Below, one piece after another: positions 27,686-36,297 of a stretch of DNA of 64,000 nt. The stretch spans positions 62,001 through 126,000 of the forward strand of contig CAJTQF010000001.1 in assembly GCA_910578565.1 (NCBI GenBank). The letters run 5' to 3'. A model generated the notes under the pieces. The model searched no databases, was not told where the DNA came from, and worked only from the letters and a program-made list of their open reading frames with translations. Made by a program: the position numbers and the translations under genes. The stretch comes from an uncultured Christensenella sp. GTDB taxonomy: Bacteria; Bacillota; Clostridia; Christensenellales; Borkfalkiaceae. How positions within the stretch are numbered: position 1 is the stretch's first letter; each line of letters starts with the position of its first letter.

Positions 27686-29473
27686 ATGGGAAAGGTAATA
27701 GGAATAGATTTAGGAACCACCAACTCCTGCGTGGCGGTTATGGAAGGCGGCGAACCCGTCGTTATTGCAAACAGCGAAGGCAACAGAACTACCCCTTCGG
27801 TCGTATCGTTCAAGGCTGACGGCAGTCGTATCGTCGGACAGGCGGCAAAAAGACTTGCCGTTGCTTCGCCCGACAAGACGGTAATTTCAATCAAACGCCA
27901 CATGGGCGAAAGCTACAAGGTAAAAATAGAAAAAGGCTATTCGCCGCAGGAAATTTCAGCGATGATTCTGTCAAAGCTCAAGGCGGACGCGGAGAGCTAT
28001 CTCGGCGGCAAGGTTACGGACGCGGTTATAACCTGCCCCGCATATTTCAACGACAGCCAGCGTCAGGCAACCAAGGACGCGGGCAAGATTGCGGGACTCA
28101 ACGTTTTAAGAATTATAAACGAACCCACTGCGGCGGCGCTCGCTTACGGTCTGGATAAGCAGGAAGGCAGCCAGAAGGTTATGATTTACGACCTTGGCGG
28201 CGGTACTTTCGACGTGTCCATTCTGGAAATCGGCGACGGCGTGTTCGAAGTGCTTGCAACCAACGGCGACACCCATCTCGGCGGCGACGACTTCGATAAC
28301 AAGGTCATCGATTACCTTGTGGAAACCTTCAAAAAGGATACGGGCGTAGACCTTTCCAAGGACAAAATGGCAATGCAGAGACTTAAAGAAGCCGCTGAAA
28401 AAGCCAAGATAGAACTTTCGGGTATGAGTACCACAAACGTCAACCTGCCTTTCATTACCGTGGTTGACGGCGCGCCCCAGCATCTGGATATCGACCTTTC
28501 TAAACAGAAGTTCGACAGCCTTACCGCTGATTTGGTTGAAAGAACGGTAGAACCTATGAAAAAGGCTATGCAGGACGCGGGACTTTCTTACAGCGACATA
28601 AACAAAGTTATAATGGTCGGCGGTTCAACGCGTATTCCCGCCGTATTCGATAAAGTAAAAAGCATAACAGGAAAAGAGCCCTTCAAGGGCATCAACCCCG
28701 ACGAGTGCGTGGCGATAGGCGCGGCTATTCAGGGCGGCGTTTTGTCGGGCGAAGTAAAAGACGTTCTTCTTCTGGACGTAATGCCCCTTACGCTGGGCAT
28801 TGAAACTCTGGGCGGCGTGTCCACTCCTTTAATTGAAAGAAACACGACTATCCCCGTTAAAAAGAGCCAGGTATTCTCGACCGCGGCGGACAACCAGCCC
28901 GGCGTTGAAATTAACGTTTTGCAGGGCGAAAGAAAGTTTGCGCGCGACAATAAGTCGCTCGGTAAATTTATGCTTACCGACATTCCCCCCGCACCCAGAG
29001 GCGTGCCCCAGATTGAAGTTACTTTCGACGTGGACGCAAACGGCATAGTTAACGTAACCGCAAAGGATTTGGGAACGGGCAAAAGCACCAATATCACAAT
29101 TACCGCTTCAACGAATCTTTCGGAAGAAGATATTGACAAGGCTGTAAAGGACGCGGAGAAATACGCCGAAGAAGACAAAAAGCGTAAGGAAGCCGTTGAC
29201 AACAAAAACACTCTGGAAAGTATGATTGACAGCCTTGAAAAGACAGTGAAGGAAGCAGGCGACAAACTTTCGGACGACGACAAGAAGACGGTTGAAGAAG
29301 CTGTTGCAAAAGCCAAGACCGAATTGGAGTCGGGCGACAACGACAGAATTAAAGCCGCAACCGAAACTTTGCAGACTGAAATCCAGCCCGTAATAGCCAA
29401 GATTTACCAGCAGGCTACAGGCGGTTCGGCTACGGACGGCGGCGACGACGATACTGAATTCAGACAGCACTAA
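27686..29473 (+). CDS. dnaK: Chaperone DnaK (Hsp70)
   Basis: The 595-aa Hsp70 has the phosphate loop GIDLGTTNSCVAV at the N terminus, FNDSQRQATKDAG, the second ATP motif DLGGGTFDVS, and VGGSTRIPAV. A substrate-binding domain (about 360-480) and a helical lid follow, ending in a short Gly/Asp-rich tail. The length and the absence of an extra loop in the N-terminal lobe match Gram-positive DnaK. AAGGAG precedes the ATG. It works with GrpE and DnaJ encoded on either side in ATP-driven folding. Confidence 0.97.
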   Translation: MGKVIGIDLGTTNSCVAVMEGGEPVVIANSEGNRTTPSVVSFKADGSRIVGQAAKRLAVASPDKTVISIKRHMGESYKVKIEKGYSPQEISAMILSKLKADAESYLGGKVTDAVITCPAYFNDSQRQATKDAGKIAGLNVLRIINEPTAAALAYGLDKQEGSQKVMIYDLGGGTFDVSILEIGDGVFEVLATNGDTHLGGDDFDNKVIDYLVETFKKDTGVDLSKDKMAMQRLKEAAEKAKIELSGMSTTNVNLPFITVVDGAPQHLDIDLSKQKFDSLTADLVERTVEPMKKAMQDAGLSYSDINKVIMVGGSTRIPAVFDKVKSITGKEPFKGINPDECVAIGAAIQGGVLSGEVKDVLLLDVMPLTLGIETLGGVSTPLIERNTTIPVKKSQVFSTAADNQPGVEINVLQGERKFARDNKSLGKFMLTDIPPAPRGVPQIEVTFDVDANGIVNVTAKDLGTGKSTNITITASTNLSEEDIDKAVKDAEKYAEEDKKRKEAVDNKNTLESMIDSLEKTVKEAGDKLSDDDKKTVEEAVAKAKTELESGDNDRIKAATETLQTEIQPVIAKIYQQATGGSATDGGDDDTEFRQH

Positions 29474-29478
29474 AATCT

Positions 29479-29524
29479 TTGCGTGCGTTAAACAATGAAC
29501 GATCAATATTGTTTTACGGCGCAA
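29479..29524 (+). other. Hairpin in the dnaK-dnaJ gap
   Basis: A long imperfect stem (TTGCG.. TAAACAAT / ATTG.TTTTA ..CGCAA) starts six bases after the dnaK stop. It could stabilise the 3' end of dnaK mRNA or act as an RNA-processing signal. Confidence 0.45.
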
Positions 29525-29554
29525 GTAAATATTTATAAATTAATTGAATAGCGT

Positions 29555-29578
29555 AAAGGGTGTAGTTTACACCCTTTT
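29555..29578 (+). terminator. Possible intra-operon terminator between dnaK and dnaJ
   Basis: AAAGGGTGT / ACACCCTTTT hairpin with a 5-base loop and only four Ts. It may reduce read-through into dnaJ. Confidence 0.5.
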
Positions 29579-29633
29579 AGCGCGTTTAAGGCAAACCGTA
29601 AAAACAGTACAAACCGTTTAAAAGGAAAAAAAT

Positions 29634-30782
29634 ATGGCGGCACAAAATTATTACGAAATTCTCGGGCTTCAGCGTAACGCCACGCCGGACCAGATTAAAT
29701 CGGCATACAGAAAACTTGCCAAACAGTATCACCCCGATTTTCACCCGGGCGATAAGGCGGCGGCGGAAAAGTTCAAAGAAATAAACGAGGCTAACGCCGT
29801 TCTTTCCGACGACGCGAAGCGCAAACAGTACGATTATGAGCTTGACCACCCCGGCATGAGCGGCGGCGCGGGCGGCAACCCGTTTGCGGGCGGTTTCGGC
29901 AATATGGGCGGCTTCGAAGATATAATTAGTTCTATGTTCGGCGGTTCGCCTTTCGGCGGAGGACACGCGCAAAAGGCGGCAACCCCCAAGGGGTCTGATA
30001 TAGAACACATTTTGCACCTTTCCTTTCTCGACGCCATTAAGGGCTGTACGAAAGAAGTCGCTTATGTCAGAAACGAGTCGTGCGCGGCATGCTCGGGCAC
30101 GGGCGCAAAGGGCGGCACAGCGTTTAAAAAGTGCGCGCGCTGTCAGGGCAGCGGCAGGGTAAAATTCCAGCAGGACACCATTTTCGGTAGAACCATACAA
30201 GTGGGCGCCTGTCCCGACTGCGGCGGCACGGGCAAACAAATTACCGACAAATGCCCCGATTGCAAGGGCAAGGGCTTTATGCGCAAGGAAACGCGCTTTG
30301 CGGTGAATATCCCCGCGGGCGTTGACAAGGACAGCAGTTTAAGAAAGCGCGGCTACGGCAACGCGGCGGGCAACGGCGGCGAAAGCGGCGATTTGTACGT
30401 GTATTTCAGAATTGAGCCGCATAAAATACTCAGAAGGGAAGACAGGGATTTATATGTTACGGTACCGATTTCGTATAAGACGGCGGTTCTTGGCGGCAAA
30501 ATTCAGGTGCCCGGCATAGACGACACATTAGAGCTTTCTATACCCGAATGCACACCTTCCGGCACAAAGTTCTGTATACGCGGCAAGGGCGTAAAGACGG
30601 TGAACGGTACCGGAAACCTGTACGTTACGGTTGAAATAGACGTGCCGCAAAAACTTTCTCACGACCAGAAGAAAAAACTCACCGATTACGAAAACAGCGT
30701 GCCGCTTAAATCCTGCGATAAAATGCAGAAGTATTCAGGCAGTATTTCGGCGGTATACGGCAAAAAAATCGATAAACAGTAA
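29634..30782 (+). CDS. dnaJ: Co-chaperone DnaJ (Hsp40)
   Basis: The 382-aa protein has a J domain with the HPD tripeptide (about residues 35-37, KQYHPDFHPG), a Gly/Phe-rich linker (about 75-120) and four zinc-binding CxxCxGxG repeats (CAACSGTG, CARCQGSG, CPDCGGTG, CPDCKGKG). Two C-terminal client-binding domains follow, so this is a full type A DnaJ. It stimulates DnaK ATPase activity and delivers unfolded proteins. AAAAGGAAAA precedes the ATG. The 160-bp gap after dnaK holds two hairpins. Confidence 0.97.
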   Translation: MAAQNYYEILGLQRNATPDQIKSAYRKLAKQYHPDFHPGDKAAAEKFKEINEANAVLSDDAKRKQYDYELDHPGMSGGAGGNPFAGGFGNMGGFEDIISSMFGGSPFGGGHAQKAATPKGSDIEHILHLSFLDAIKGCTKEVAYVRNESCAACSGTGAKGGTAFKKCARCQGSGRVKFQQDTIFGRTIQVGACPDCGGTGKQITDKCPDCKGKGFMRKETRFAVNIPAGVDKDSSLRKRGYGNAAGNGGESGDLYVYFRIEPHKILRREDRDLYVTVPISYKTAVLGGKIQVPGIDDTLELSIPECTPSGTKFCIRGKGVKTVNGTGNLYVTVEIDVPQKLSHDQKKKLTDYENSVPLKSCDKMQKYSGSISAVYGKKIDKQ

Positions 30783-30786
30783 AACT

Positions 30787-30816
30787 AAAGCGGCTTTTAT
30801 AAAGCCGCTTTAATTT
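30787..30816 (+). terminator. Terminator of the chaperone genes
   Basis: Perfect 11-bp stem AAAGCGGCTTT / AAAGCCGCTTT with a 3-base loop and trailing AATTTT, four bases after the dnaJ stop. Confidence 0.85.
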
Positions 30817-31054
30817 TGTGGATAACCCGCCGCAAAACGGGCAAAACAGTGCAAAAAGGTTCGGTTATCCACTGAAAGTTGTCCACAATTAAGGTTTTAA
30901 AAAGTGTGGATACAGGTAAAACGGGAAATTTTATCCACAATTTATCAACAAAATGATACAAATGCGACAAAATACGACCGTTTGCGGCAAATTATCGGGC
31001 AAAAACGATGAAAATTATCCACACAGGTAAAAAATATATAAAATATATTATACG
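30817..31054. other. DnaA-box cluster with adjacent AT-rich tract (origin-like)
   Basis: Seven TTATCCACA-like 9-mers lie in 207 bases. Exact copies are at 30817-30825 (reverse), 30931-30939 and 31015-31023. One- or two-base variants are at 30865-30873, 30879-30887, 30905-30913 (reverse) and 30942-30950. A tract made almost only of A and T (31028-31051) follows at once, like a duplex-unwinding element. dnaA and dnaN are not nearby. It could be oriC, a secondary DnaA-titration site, or DnaA-regulated control of the MATE gene. Confidence 0.7.
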
Positions 31055-31065
31055 CGGTAAAACAG

Positions 31066-31095
31066 TTGACAATTACCGTCACAATAATATATAAT
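31066..31095 (+). promoter_or_regulatory. Promoter of the MATE leader
   Basis: TTGACA (31066-31071), an 18-base spacer and TATAAT (31090-31095). The transcript would begin about 10 bases before the riboswitch-like leader. Confidence 0.75.
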
Positions 31096-31114
31096 GCCAA
31101 AAGCTATAAAATAA

Positions 31115-31204
31115 GGTCGTCGGAGGACTTGCTGCCGCAGCGGCAATAGTCGAAAAGACGTCTGGTGCGCCCGGTTATTCAATTAACCGAAGCGCGATTT
31201 TTTT
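31115..31204 (+). ncRNA. Riboswitch-like leader, candidate guanidine-IV (mepA motif)
   Basis: Nested stems are visible: CGTC/GACG (31118-31121 with 31157-31160) enclosing GACT/AGTC and TGCCG/CGGCA. A short TCTGGTGC linker then leads into a strong terminator (GCGC CCGGTTA / TAACCG AA GCGC, 31167-31195) and TTTTTTT that ends four bases before the MATE start codon. An aptamer that runs into a terminator ahead of a MATE exporter is the arrangement of the mepA/guanidine-IV class, which switches transcription on. The class assignment is from memory of that architecture, not a covariance search; the switch itself is well supported. Confidence 0.6.
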
Positions 31205-31207
31205 AAT

Positions 31208-32530
31208 ATGAGAATACAACTTTCGGAACATTTCAATTTCAGGAAACTGTTTTTATTCGTTACGCCGTCAATAGTTATGATGGTGTTTACCAGCGTTTAC
31301 AGCGTTGTGGACGGGCTGTTCGTTTCAAACGTGGTCGGTTCGGAAGCGGTTGCCGCAATAACAAGAATTTTCCCCATTATTATAGTACTTGGTTCAATAG
31401 GCTTTATGATAGGCGCGGGCGGCAGTGCGCTCGTTTCAAAAACCATGGGAGAAGGGGACAGGGAAAGGGCAAATTCGTACTTTTCCTTTCTTGTTTACGT
31501 CACTCTTGCCATAGGCGTGGTTATAGCGGTAGCGGGGCAGTTTGCCGTGCCGTCTATCGCACGGCTTTTAGGCGCAAAAGGCAAAACTTACGAGTACTGC
31601 GTACTTTACGGCAGGGTGCTTTTGGGCGCGCAACCGTTTTTTATACTGCAGAACATTTTTCAGTCCTTTTTTGTGGCGGCTGAAAAACCCACGCTCGGAC
31701 TTATAGTCACAGCGGCGGCGGGCGTGACGAATATTGTTTTGGACGCGGTGTTAATTATAGGATTCCGTCTCGGGCTTGCGGGCGCGGCGGCGGCAACTGC
31801 GGCAAGTCAGGTTTTGGGCGGTGTCGTCCCCATAATTTATTTTTCGTTGAAAAACACAAGCCTTTTAAGACTTACCAAAACAAAATTTTACGGCAGGGCG
31901 CTTTTGAAGTCCTGTACCAACGGTTCTTCCGAGTTTTTGTCAAACGTGTCCGCCGCCGTTATAACAATGCTGTACAATTTTCAGGTGGACAAGTTCGCCG
32001 GCGACGACGGCGTTGCCGCATACGGCGCGATAGCCTACGTCACTATGATTTTTTATTCGCTTTTTATGGGTTATACCGTAGGGAGTGCGCCGCTTATTGC
32101 CTATAACTACGGCGCGCAGAATAAAGACGAGCTTAAAAATCTCTTCAAAAAAAGTTTGCTGATTCTCGGCATTACGGGCATAGCTATGACCGCGCTTTCG
32201 GAAGCGCTCGGTTACCCGTTCGTAAAAATGTTCGGTTATACCGACGAACTGTTTGATATGACTTTGCGGGGATTCAGAATTTACAGTTGCGTATTTTTGA
32301 TAGTGGGTTTCAATATGTTCGGCTCGTCGCTGTTTACCGCGCTGAACAACGGGCTGGTTTCCGCTGTTATTTCGTCTTTGAGAATAGCTTTTTGCATAAC
32401 CGCCGTAATGGTCTTTCCGCTGGTTTGGGGGATTGACGGGGTGTGGGCGGCGGCGTCTTTTGCCGAAGTGTTTGCAATCGCTTCAACTCTTCTGTTCGTA
32501 TTCCTGTTCAGAAAAAAGTACGGCTATTAA
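31208..32530 (+). CDS. MATE-family multidrug/cation exporter (MepA-like)
   Basis: The 440-aa membrane protein has twelve hydrophobic segments in two similar halves. The N terminus (RIQLSEHFNFRKLFLF) and the first helix motif PSIVMMVFTSVYSVVDGLFV are typical of clostridial MepA-like MATE proteins, which expel cationic compounds using a Na+ or H+ gradient. If the leader is a guanidine-IV switch, the substrate may be guanidine or a guanidinium compound (inference). The ATG has no Shine-Dalgarno sequence: a T-run lies where it should be, so initiation is unusual or depends on the folded leader. Confidence 0.88.
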   Translation: MRIQLSEHFNFRKLFLFVTPSIVMMVFTSVYSVVDGLFVSNVVGSEAVAAITRIFPIIIVLGSIGFMIGAGGSALVSKTMGEGDRERANSYFSFLVYVTLAIGVVIAVAGQFAVPSIARLLGAKGKTYEYCVLYGRVLLGAQPFFILQNIFQSFFVAAEKPTLGLIVTAAAGVTNIVLDAVLIIGFRLGLAGAAAATAASQVLGGVVPIIYFSLKNTSLLRLTKTKFYGRALLKSCTNGSSEFLSNVSAAVITMLYNFQVDKFAGDDGVAAYGAIAYVTMIFYSLFMGYTVGSAPLIAYNYGAQNKDELKNLFKKSLLILGITGIAMTALSEALGYPFVKMFGYTDELFDMTLRGFRIYSCVFLIVGFNMFGSSLFTALNNGLVSAVISSLRIAFCITAVMVFPLVWGIDGVWAAASFAEVFAIASTLLFVFLFRKKYGY

Positions 32531-32565
32531 TTTAATACCGTTACAACAGCAGGTAAAGAAATTAA

Positions 32566-32598
32566 AAGCGCACGGATATCTAAAATATCCGTGCGCTT
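32566..32598. terminator. Convergent terminator between MATE and the minus-strand membrane protein
   Basis: Perfect 14-bp stem (AAGCGCACGGATAT / ATATCCGTGCGCTT) with a 5-base loop. The minus-strand side is followed by TTAATTTCTTT, so it mainly serves the minus-strand gene. Confidence 0.75.
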
Positions 32599-32609
32599 GC
32601 CGTATGCGA

Positions 32610-33710
32610 TTATTTTTTGTATTTTATATATTCGGTAAGTGATTTTACGGAGTTTGGTATAAATGAAATTCCCATAGACACAAAAAACAAGCAACATACC
32701 GAGTAAACGGAAGGGTGGCGCAGGAGCGAGCCGAACGTTACCGCCGTCTTTGTTACTGCCCCTTCTATAATAATCAAAAATATTATCCCCATATATATAA
32801 ACATTGCCGCAACAGCAATCTTTATAAAAAAAACGTTTACTATATCAAACCTGAAAAATGCAATACAAATAAGCAGTAAGCCGAAGATAATAACAAATCC
32901 GCCTGCCGACGGCGGCATACCGTTCATCAAGTCGTAGACGCCTGCGAAAGTTAAAACTATACCTATAAAAATTGCAACGCAACCTATAACAAGCGCGGGT
33001 AAATCAACGCAGTTAACAGTATCGTAATTTTTGCGTTTTTCCTTTTTTGGTTTTTCTTTCACGGTATCGTGTTTTTTATTTTTGTCCGATAATTCTGTTT
33101 TTGTCAGTTTATCGCCCAAATATTTTTTTAGCAGATAACTGTCGGCTGATGGCAGCGGACGTTTAAACTCTATGTTTCCCGTATACTCCGCATCGAAAAA
33201 TAAATATATTCCGCTTTGCCCGGTTAACATTTTTACGTCGTACCGTGTTGAACGGTGTATGAATTCTCTTTTTCCGTCAACGAATAGGATAATTGCGTTT
33301 TCATAGATGGCTATTGAGTTTTCTTTGCCCTTGCGCGCATCGTATGATTCGATATCGGAGCGCAGCTCATTAAGATTTTTGCGCGATTCGGGGCTGTGCG
33401 GACGATAAAACTGCGTGATGAAACGCAAAAATATTCCCCATAACCCGAAAACGGATAATATACATATAAGCAGTACTATTAAAAGAACAACAAACAACGG
33501 AACGTAATATTTAATGACCGAGCTTACGGTGTAATTTTTTAAGTCGAGTACAAAGTTCCATATACACCAGACCGTAATCAGCAGCATACACAGTAAGTTG
33601 CTTATTGCCATAAACGATTTTAAATGTTTTTTACACCGGGTTTTTGTCATATCCAACGGAGAAACAGAGTCGTTGTATTCGTATAAAAGTTTTCCGTAAT
33701 TTTCTTGCAT
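32610..33710 (-). CDS. Membrane protein of unknown family
   Basis: The 366-aa protein has two helices near residues 32-55 and 67-95, a soluble central domain (about 100-205) with beta-rich character (IAIYENAIILFVDGKREF ... GIYLFFDAEY), a Lys-rich linker (about 212-232) and four or five C-terminal helices (about 238-355). The central domain resembles a YcxB-like sensor by general pattern, but I cannot assign it with confidence. It lies downstream of the amino-acid transporter genes yet has its own promoter right before the ATG. The promoter spacing leaves almost no 5' untranslated region, so a leaderless message is likely. Confidence 0.6.
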   Translation of the reverse strand: MQENYGKLLYEYNDSVSPLDMTKTRCKKHLKSFMAISNLLCMLLITVWCIWNFVLDLKNYTVSSVIKYYVPLFVVLLIVLLICILSVFGLWGIFLRFITQFYRPHSPESRKNLNELRSDIESYDARKGKENSIAIYENAIILFVDGKREFIHRSTRYDVKMLTGQSGIYLFFDAEYTGNIEFKRPLPSADSYLLKKYLGDKLTKTELSDKNKKHDTVKEKPKKEKRKNYDTVNCVDLPALVIGCVAIFIGIVLTFAGVYDLMNGMPPSAGGFVIIFGLLLICIAFFRFDIVNVFFIKIAVAAMFIYMGIIFLIIIEGAVTKTAVTFGSLLRHPSVYSVCCLFFVSMGISFIPNSVKSLTEYIKYKK

Positions 33711-33716
33711 ATTAAA

Positions 33717-33745
33717 ATTATTGATTTGGCTATTTATAATGTCAA
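33717..33745 (-). promoter_or_regulatory. Promoter giving a probable leaderless transcript
   Basis: On the minus strand TTGACA (33745-33740), 17 bases, AATAAT (33722-33717). The -10 box ends 6 bases before the ATG at 33710, so transcription should start at or near the start codon. Confidence 0.6.
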
Positions 33746-33766
33746 ATAATTTTAATTTATCCTTAT

Positions 33767-34669
33767 TTACAGCACCTTTGATAAAAATTCTTTCAGTCTG
33801 TCGTTTTGGGGGTTTCCGAAAAGCTCTTCGGGCGGAGCCTGTTCCACGACGTGTCCGCCGTCCATAAATATGACGCGGGTTGCAACTTCTTTTGCAAAAT
33901 TCATTTCGTGCGTGACTATGACCATGGTCATACCTTCGTTGGCAAGCTCTTTTATCAGCTGTAAAACTTCGCCTACCATTTCGGGGTCAAGGGCGGAAGT
34001 GGGCTCGTCGAAAAGCATTACTTTGGGGTTCATTGCAAGGGCGCGCACTATGGCAATTCTCTGCCGCTGTCCGCCGGAAAGGATGGAAGGGTATACGTTC
34101 GCCTTATCGTCCAGACCTATCCGCTTCAAAAGCCGCAGGGCGTTTGCGGCGGCGTCTTCTTTGATTTTTTTTGCGTTCGTCTGCAAGGGCGGCACGGGCG
34201 TTTTTTTGTTTTTGGCTTTGAACAGGTTGCAAAATTTCAGACTGAAATTTTTAAGCTGAGCCCGTCTTAAATCCTGCATGGCAACGTGAACCGGCGCGAA
34301 TGTTATGTTTTTAAGCACGGTCATATTGTTGAACAGGTTAAAGTGCTGGAACACCATTCCCATACGGCGGCGCTGTACGTTTATGTCCACGCGTAAATCG
34401 CAAAGGTTGTTTCCTTCAAAAAACACATATCCGTCCGTAGGGTCTTCCAGAACGTTTAAACATCGCAAAAACGTGCTTTTACCGCTTCCCGAAGGTCCTA
34501 TTATGGCGACTTTTTCGCCTGCAAAAATTTTTTCGCTTATATTGTCAAGCACTTTCAGCTCGCCGAATTTTTTGGTGAGATGCTGTACTTCTATCATTGC
34601 CGAACAATCGCAAGGCTCTACGGGTGTCACCTGAGTTTTTATAAATTTCTGCTTTTTATCTCTTTTCAC
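33767..34669 (-). CDS. Polar amino-acid ABC transporter ATPase (GlnQ/HisP type)
   Basis: The protein is about 300 aa from a GTG with GGAG 11 bases upstream; an internal ATG at 34597 (MIEVQHLTKKFG) is the start typical of the family and is a real alternative. Motifs are Walker A GPSGSGKST (58-66), Q-loop FQHFNLF, signature LSGGQRQR (198-205), Walker B VMLFDEPTSALD and switch VTHEM. An inserted segment of about 40 residues, rich in Lys and Phe (about 133-172), lies in the helical subdomain, where GlnQ proteins normally have a short loop. The GTG start overlaps the permease gene by 14 bases. Confidence 0.9.
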   Translation of the reverse strand: MKRDKKQKFIKTQVTPVEPCDCSAMIEVQHLTKKFGELKVLDNISEKIFAGEKVAIIGPSGSGKSTFLRCLNVLEDPTDGYVFFEGNNLCDLRVDINVQRRRMGMVFQHFNLFNNMTVLKNITFAPVHVAMQDLRRAQLKNFSLKFCNLFKAKNKKTPVPPLQTNAKKIKEDAAANALRLLKRIGLDDKANVYPSILSGGQRQRIAIVRALAMNPKVMLFDEPTSALDPEMVGEVLQLIKELANEGMTMVIVTHEMNFAKEVATRVIFMDGGHVVEQAPPEELFGNPQNDRLKEFLSKVL

Positions 34670-35366
34670 TCTTTCTCAGTCTCCTTTCAATAAGTTTTAT
34701 AACGAAGGTCAAAAGGTAGACTATCGCAAGATAGCACAGCGCAACCACTATCATAGGCGCAAGGTAGGTGGCAAGATTCTGACCCGAACCTATAATTTTT
34801 GCCACGGCGGTCAGGTCGACCATGCCTATCATAGAAACTATTGAAGTTTCTTTGATGAGCGCGATAAGCTCGTTGCCGATGGCGGGTATAACGTTTTTCA
34901 TTCCCTGCGGGATAACGATTCTCGCCATTGTAAACCCGCTTGAAATGCCTAAGGCGCGGCTTGCTTCGGTCTGACCCTTGTCAACGGAAAGTATGCCGGC
35001 GCGGATATTTTCGGATACGTACGCGCCGCTGTTTATTCCGAATGCGATAATCGCGGTGATTTCCATAGGGAAGCCGCGTATTGCGAATATGACGAAAGCC
35101 ATAATAAACAATTGCAAAGCCATGGGTGTGCCGCGTATTACGGTTACGTATGCGTCGCATATAAATTTGGGAGCGATAAGCCATTTGTTTTTGGGCTGTA
35201 TTTTTATTAACGCCACCAAAGTGCCGAGCAAAAGCCCCAGAACGCCCGCCCCGACGGAAATTATAAGCGTGGTCCAAAGCCCCTGACCTATCATCTTCAT
35301 ATAAGTTCCGCTTGAAAATATTTCCGCTATGTTTTCAAAAAAACCTGCCGAAAGGGAGTGTATCAT
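34656..35366 (-). CDS. Polar amino-acid ABC transporter permease (HisM/GlnP type)
   Basis: I start at the ATG with AAGGA eight bases upstream; an upstream TTG would add seven residues. The 236-aa permease has five to six helices and the EAA loop region with ASRALGISSGFTMARIVIPQ, then the family ending helix. Segments GLLLGTLVALIK and TVIRGTPMALQLFI are diagnostic of the HisMQ family. It would form the membrane channel with the ATPase that overlaps its end and the binding protein encoded upstream. A hairpin in the gap after the binding-protein gene may lower its expression compared with that protein. Confidence 0.9.
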   Translation of the reverse strand: MIHSLSAGFFENIAEIFSSGTYMKMIGQGLWTTLIISVGAGVLGLLLGTLVALIKIQPKNKWLIAPKFICDAYVTVIRGTPMALQLFIMAFVIFAIRGFPMEITAIIAFGINSGAYVSENIRAGILSVDKGQTEASRALGISSGFTMARIVIPQGMKNVIPAIGNELIALIKETSIVSMIGMVDLTAVAKIIGSGQNLATYLAPMIVVALCYLAIVYLLTFVIKLIERRLRKSEKR

Positions 35367-35387
35367 AATTTTTTCCTTAAACGTCAA

Positions 35388-35413
35388 AAGGGAACCGCAA
35401 AAGCAGTTCCCTT
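35388..35413 (-). terminator. Attenuating terminator between binding protein and permease genes
   Basis: AAGGGAAC / GTTCCCTT hairpin followed on the minus strand by TTGACGTTT. Position within the operon suggests partial termination to raise the binding-protein level. Confidence 0.6.
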
Positions 35414-35420
35414 GCTTTTA

Positions 35421-36266
35421 TTATTTCAATCCGAGATGTTGCGATACAAGCGCGTTAATGCCTTCTTCGCCCAGTTCTTCGAGAACCGAGTTGATTGCGT
35501 TTAAAAGCTCGCTGTTGCCTTTTGTCACGCAAATCGCATACTGTTCAACGGTGGGGTAGTCTGCGGTCGCTTCTTCGTCTGCCGACGCGGGATAGTACAG
35601 CGCATAGCATTTATAGCCGTTGTTATTTTTAACTATGTATTGCGCGGGCAGTTTGTCGACGACTACCGCGTCCATCTTATTTGCGCCTATTGCGTCTACC
35701 GCAAGCTGTGCGTTGTCGTACGCGGTGCATTTTGCGCCGCTTCCGTGAAGTTGACCTGTATAACCTTCTTCGCCGTCTATTTCAAGGTTTACGTAAATGT
35801 CGCCCGTTGTGTCGCGCTGGACGCCGATTTCTTTGCCGCCGAGCTCGTTCCACAGCACGTATTCAACGTCGCCGTCAAGGTGGGTCGTTACCGTCGCGTT
35901 TGCGGGAAATATCGCATACTGTACGGAAGTGAAGTAGGGGTTGGAAAAGTCTACTTTTTCCTTGCGCTCTTCGGTTATGGTAATTCCCGCCGCGCCGCAG
36001 TCGAATTTTTTGCCCGAAGCTACGTTGTCGATAATTACGTCAAATTCGGTATTGGTGAAAATAACTTCTTTATTGAGTTTTTCACCGACCATATTCATTA
36101 TGTCAACGTCTACGCCCTTAATGTTTAAATCTTTGTCGTAATACTCGAATGGAGCGAAAAACGCGTTTGTGTCAACGTAAATTTTATTGTCGCTGCAAGC
36201 CGTCAGCGAAATCGCGCTTGCCGTAATAACTGCGGCGGAAGCCAGTCCCAATACTATCTTTTTCAT
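35421..36266 (-). CDS. Polar amino-acid ABC transporter substrate-binding lipoprotein
   Basis: The 281-aa protein has a lipobox SLTAC (Cys about residue 24). The SBP_bac_3 pattern is clear: FFAPFEYYDKDLNIKGVDVD, the segment CGAAGITITEERKEKVDFS, and GVQRDTTGDIYV. It should bind one polar amino acid, but the substrate cannot be read from the sequence. It is the first gene of the minus-strand SBP-permease-ATPase operon and has a good promoter about 30 bases upstream. Confidence 0.92.
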   Translation of the reverse strand: MKKIVLGLASAAVITASAISLTACSDNKIYVDTNAFFAPFEYYDKDLNIKGVDVDIMNMVGEKLNKEVIFTNTEFDVIIDNVASGKKFDCGAAGITITEERKEKVDFSNPYFTSVQYAIFPANATVTTHLDGDVEYVLWNELGGKEIGVQRDTTGDIYVNLEIDGEEGYTGQLHGSGAKCTAYDNAQLAVDAIGANKMDAVVVDKLPAQYIVKNNNGYKCYALYYPASADEEATADYPTVEQYAICVTKGNSELLNAINSVLEELGEEGINALVSQHLGLK

Positions 36267-36297
36267 TTCATTTACCTCTGTTTTTGCAATGACAATA

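Noticed and set aside
31115..31204. Guanidine-I (ykkC), guanidine-III, fluoride or THF riboswitch identity
   Set aside because: Their characteristic conserved strings are not present; the aptamer-to-terminator layout fits guanidine-IV better.
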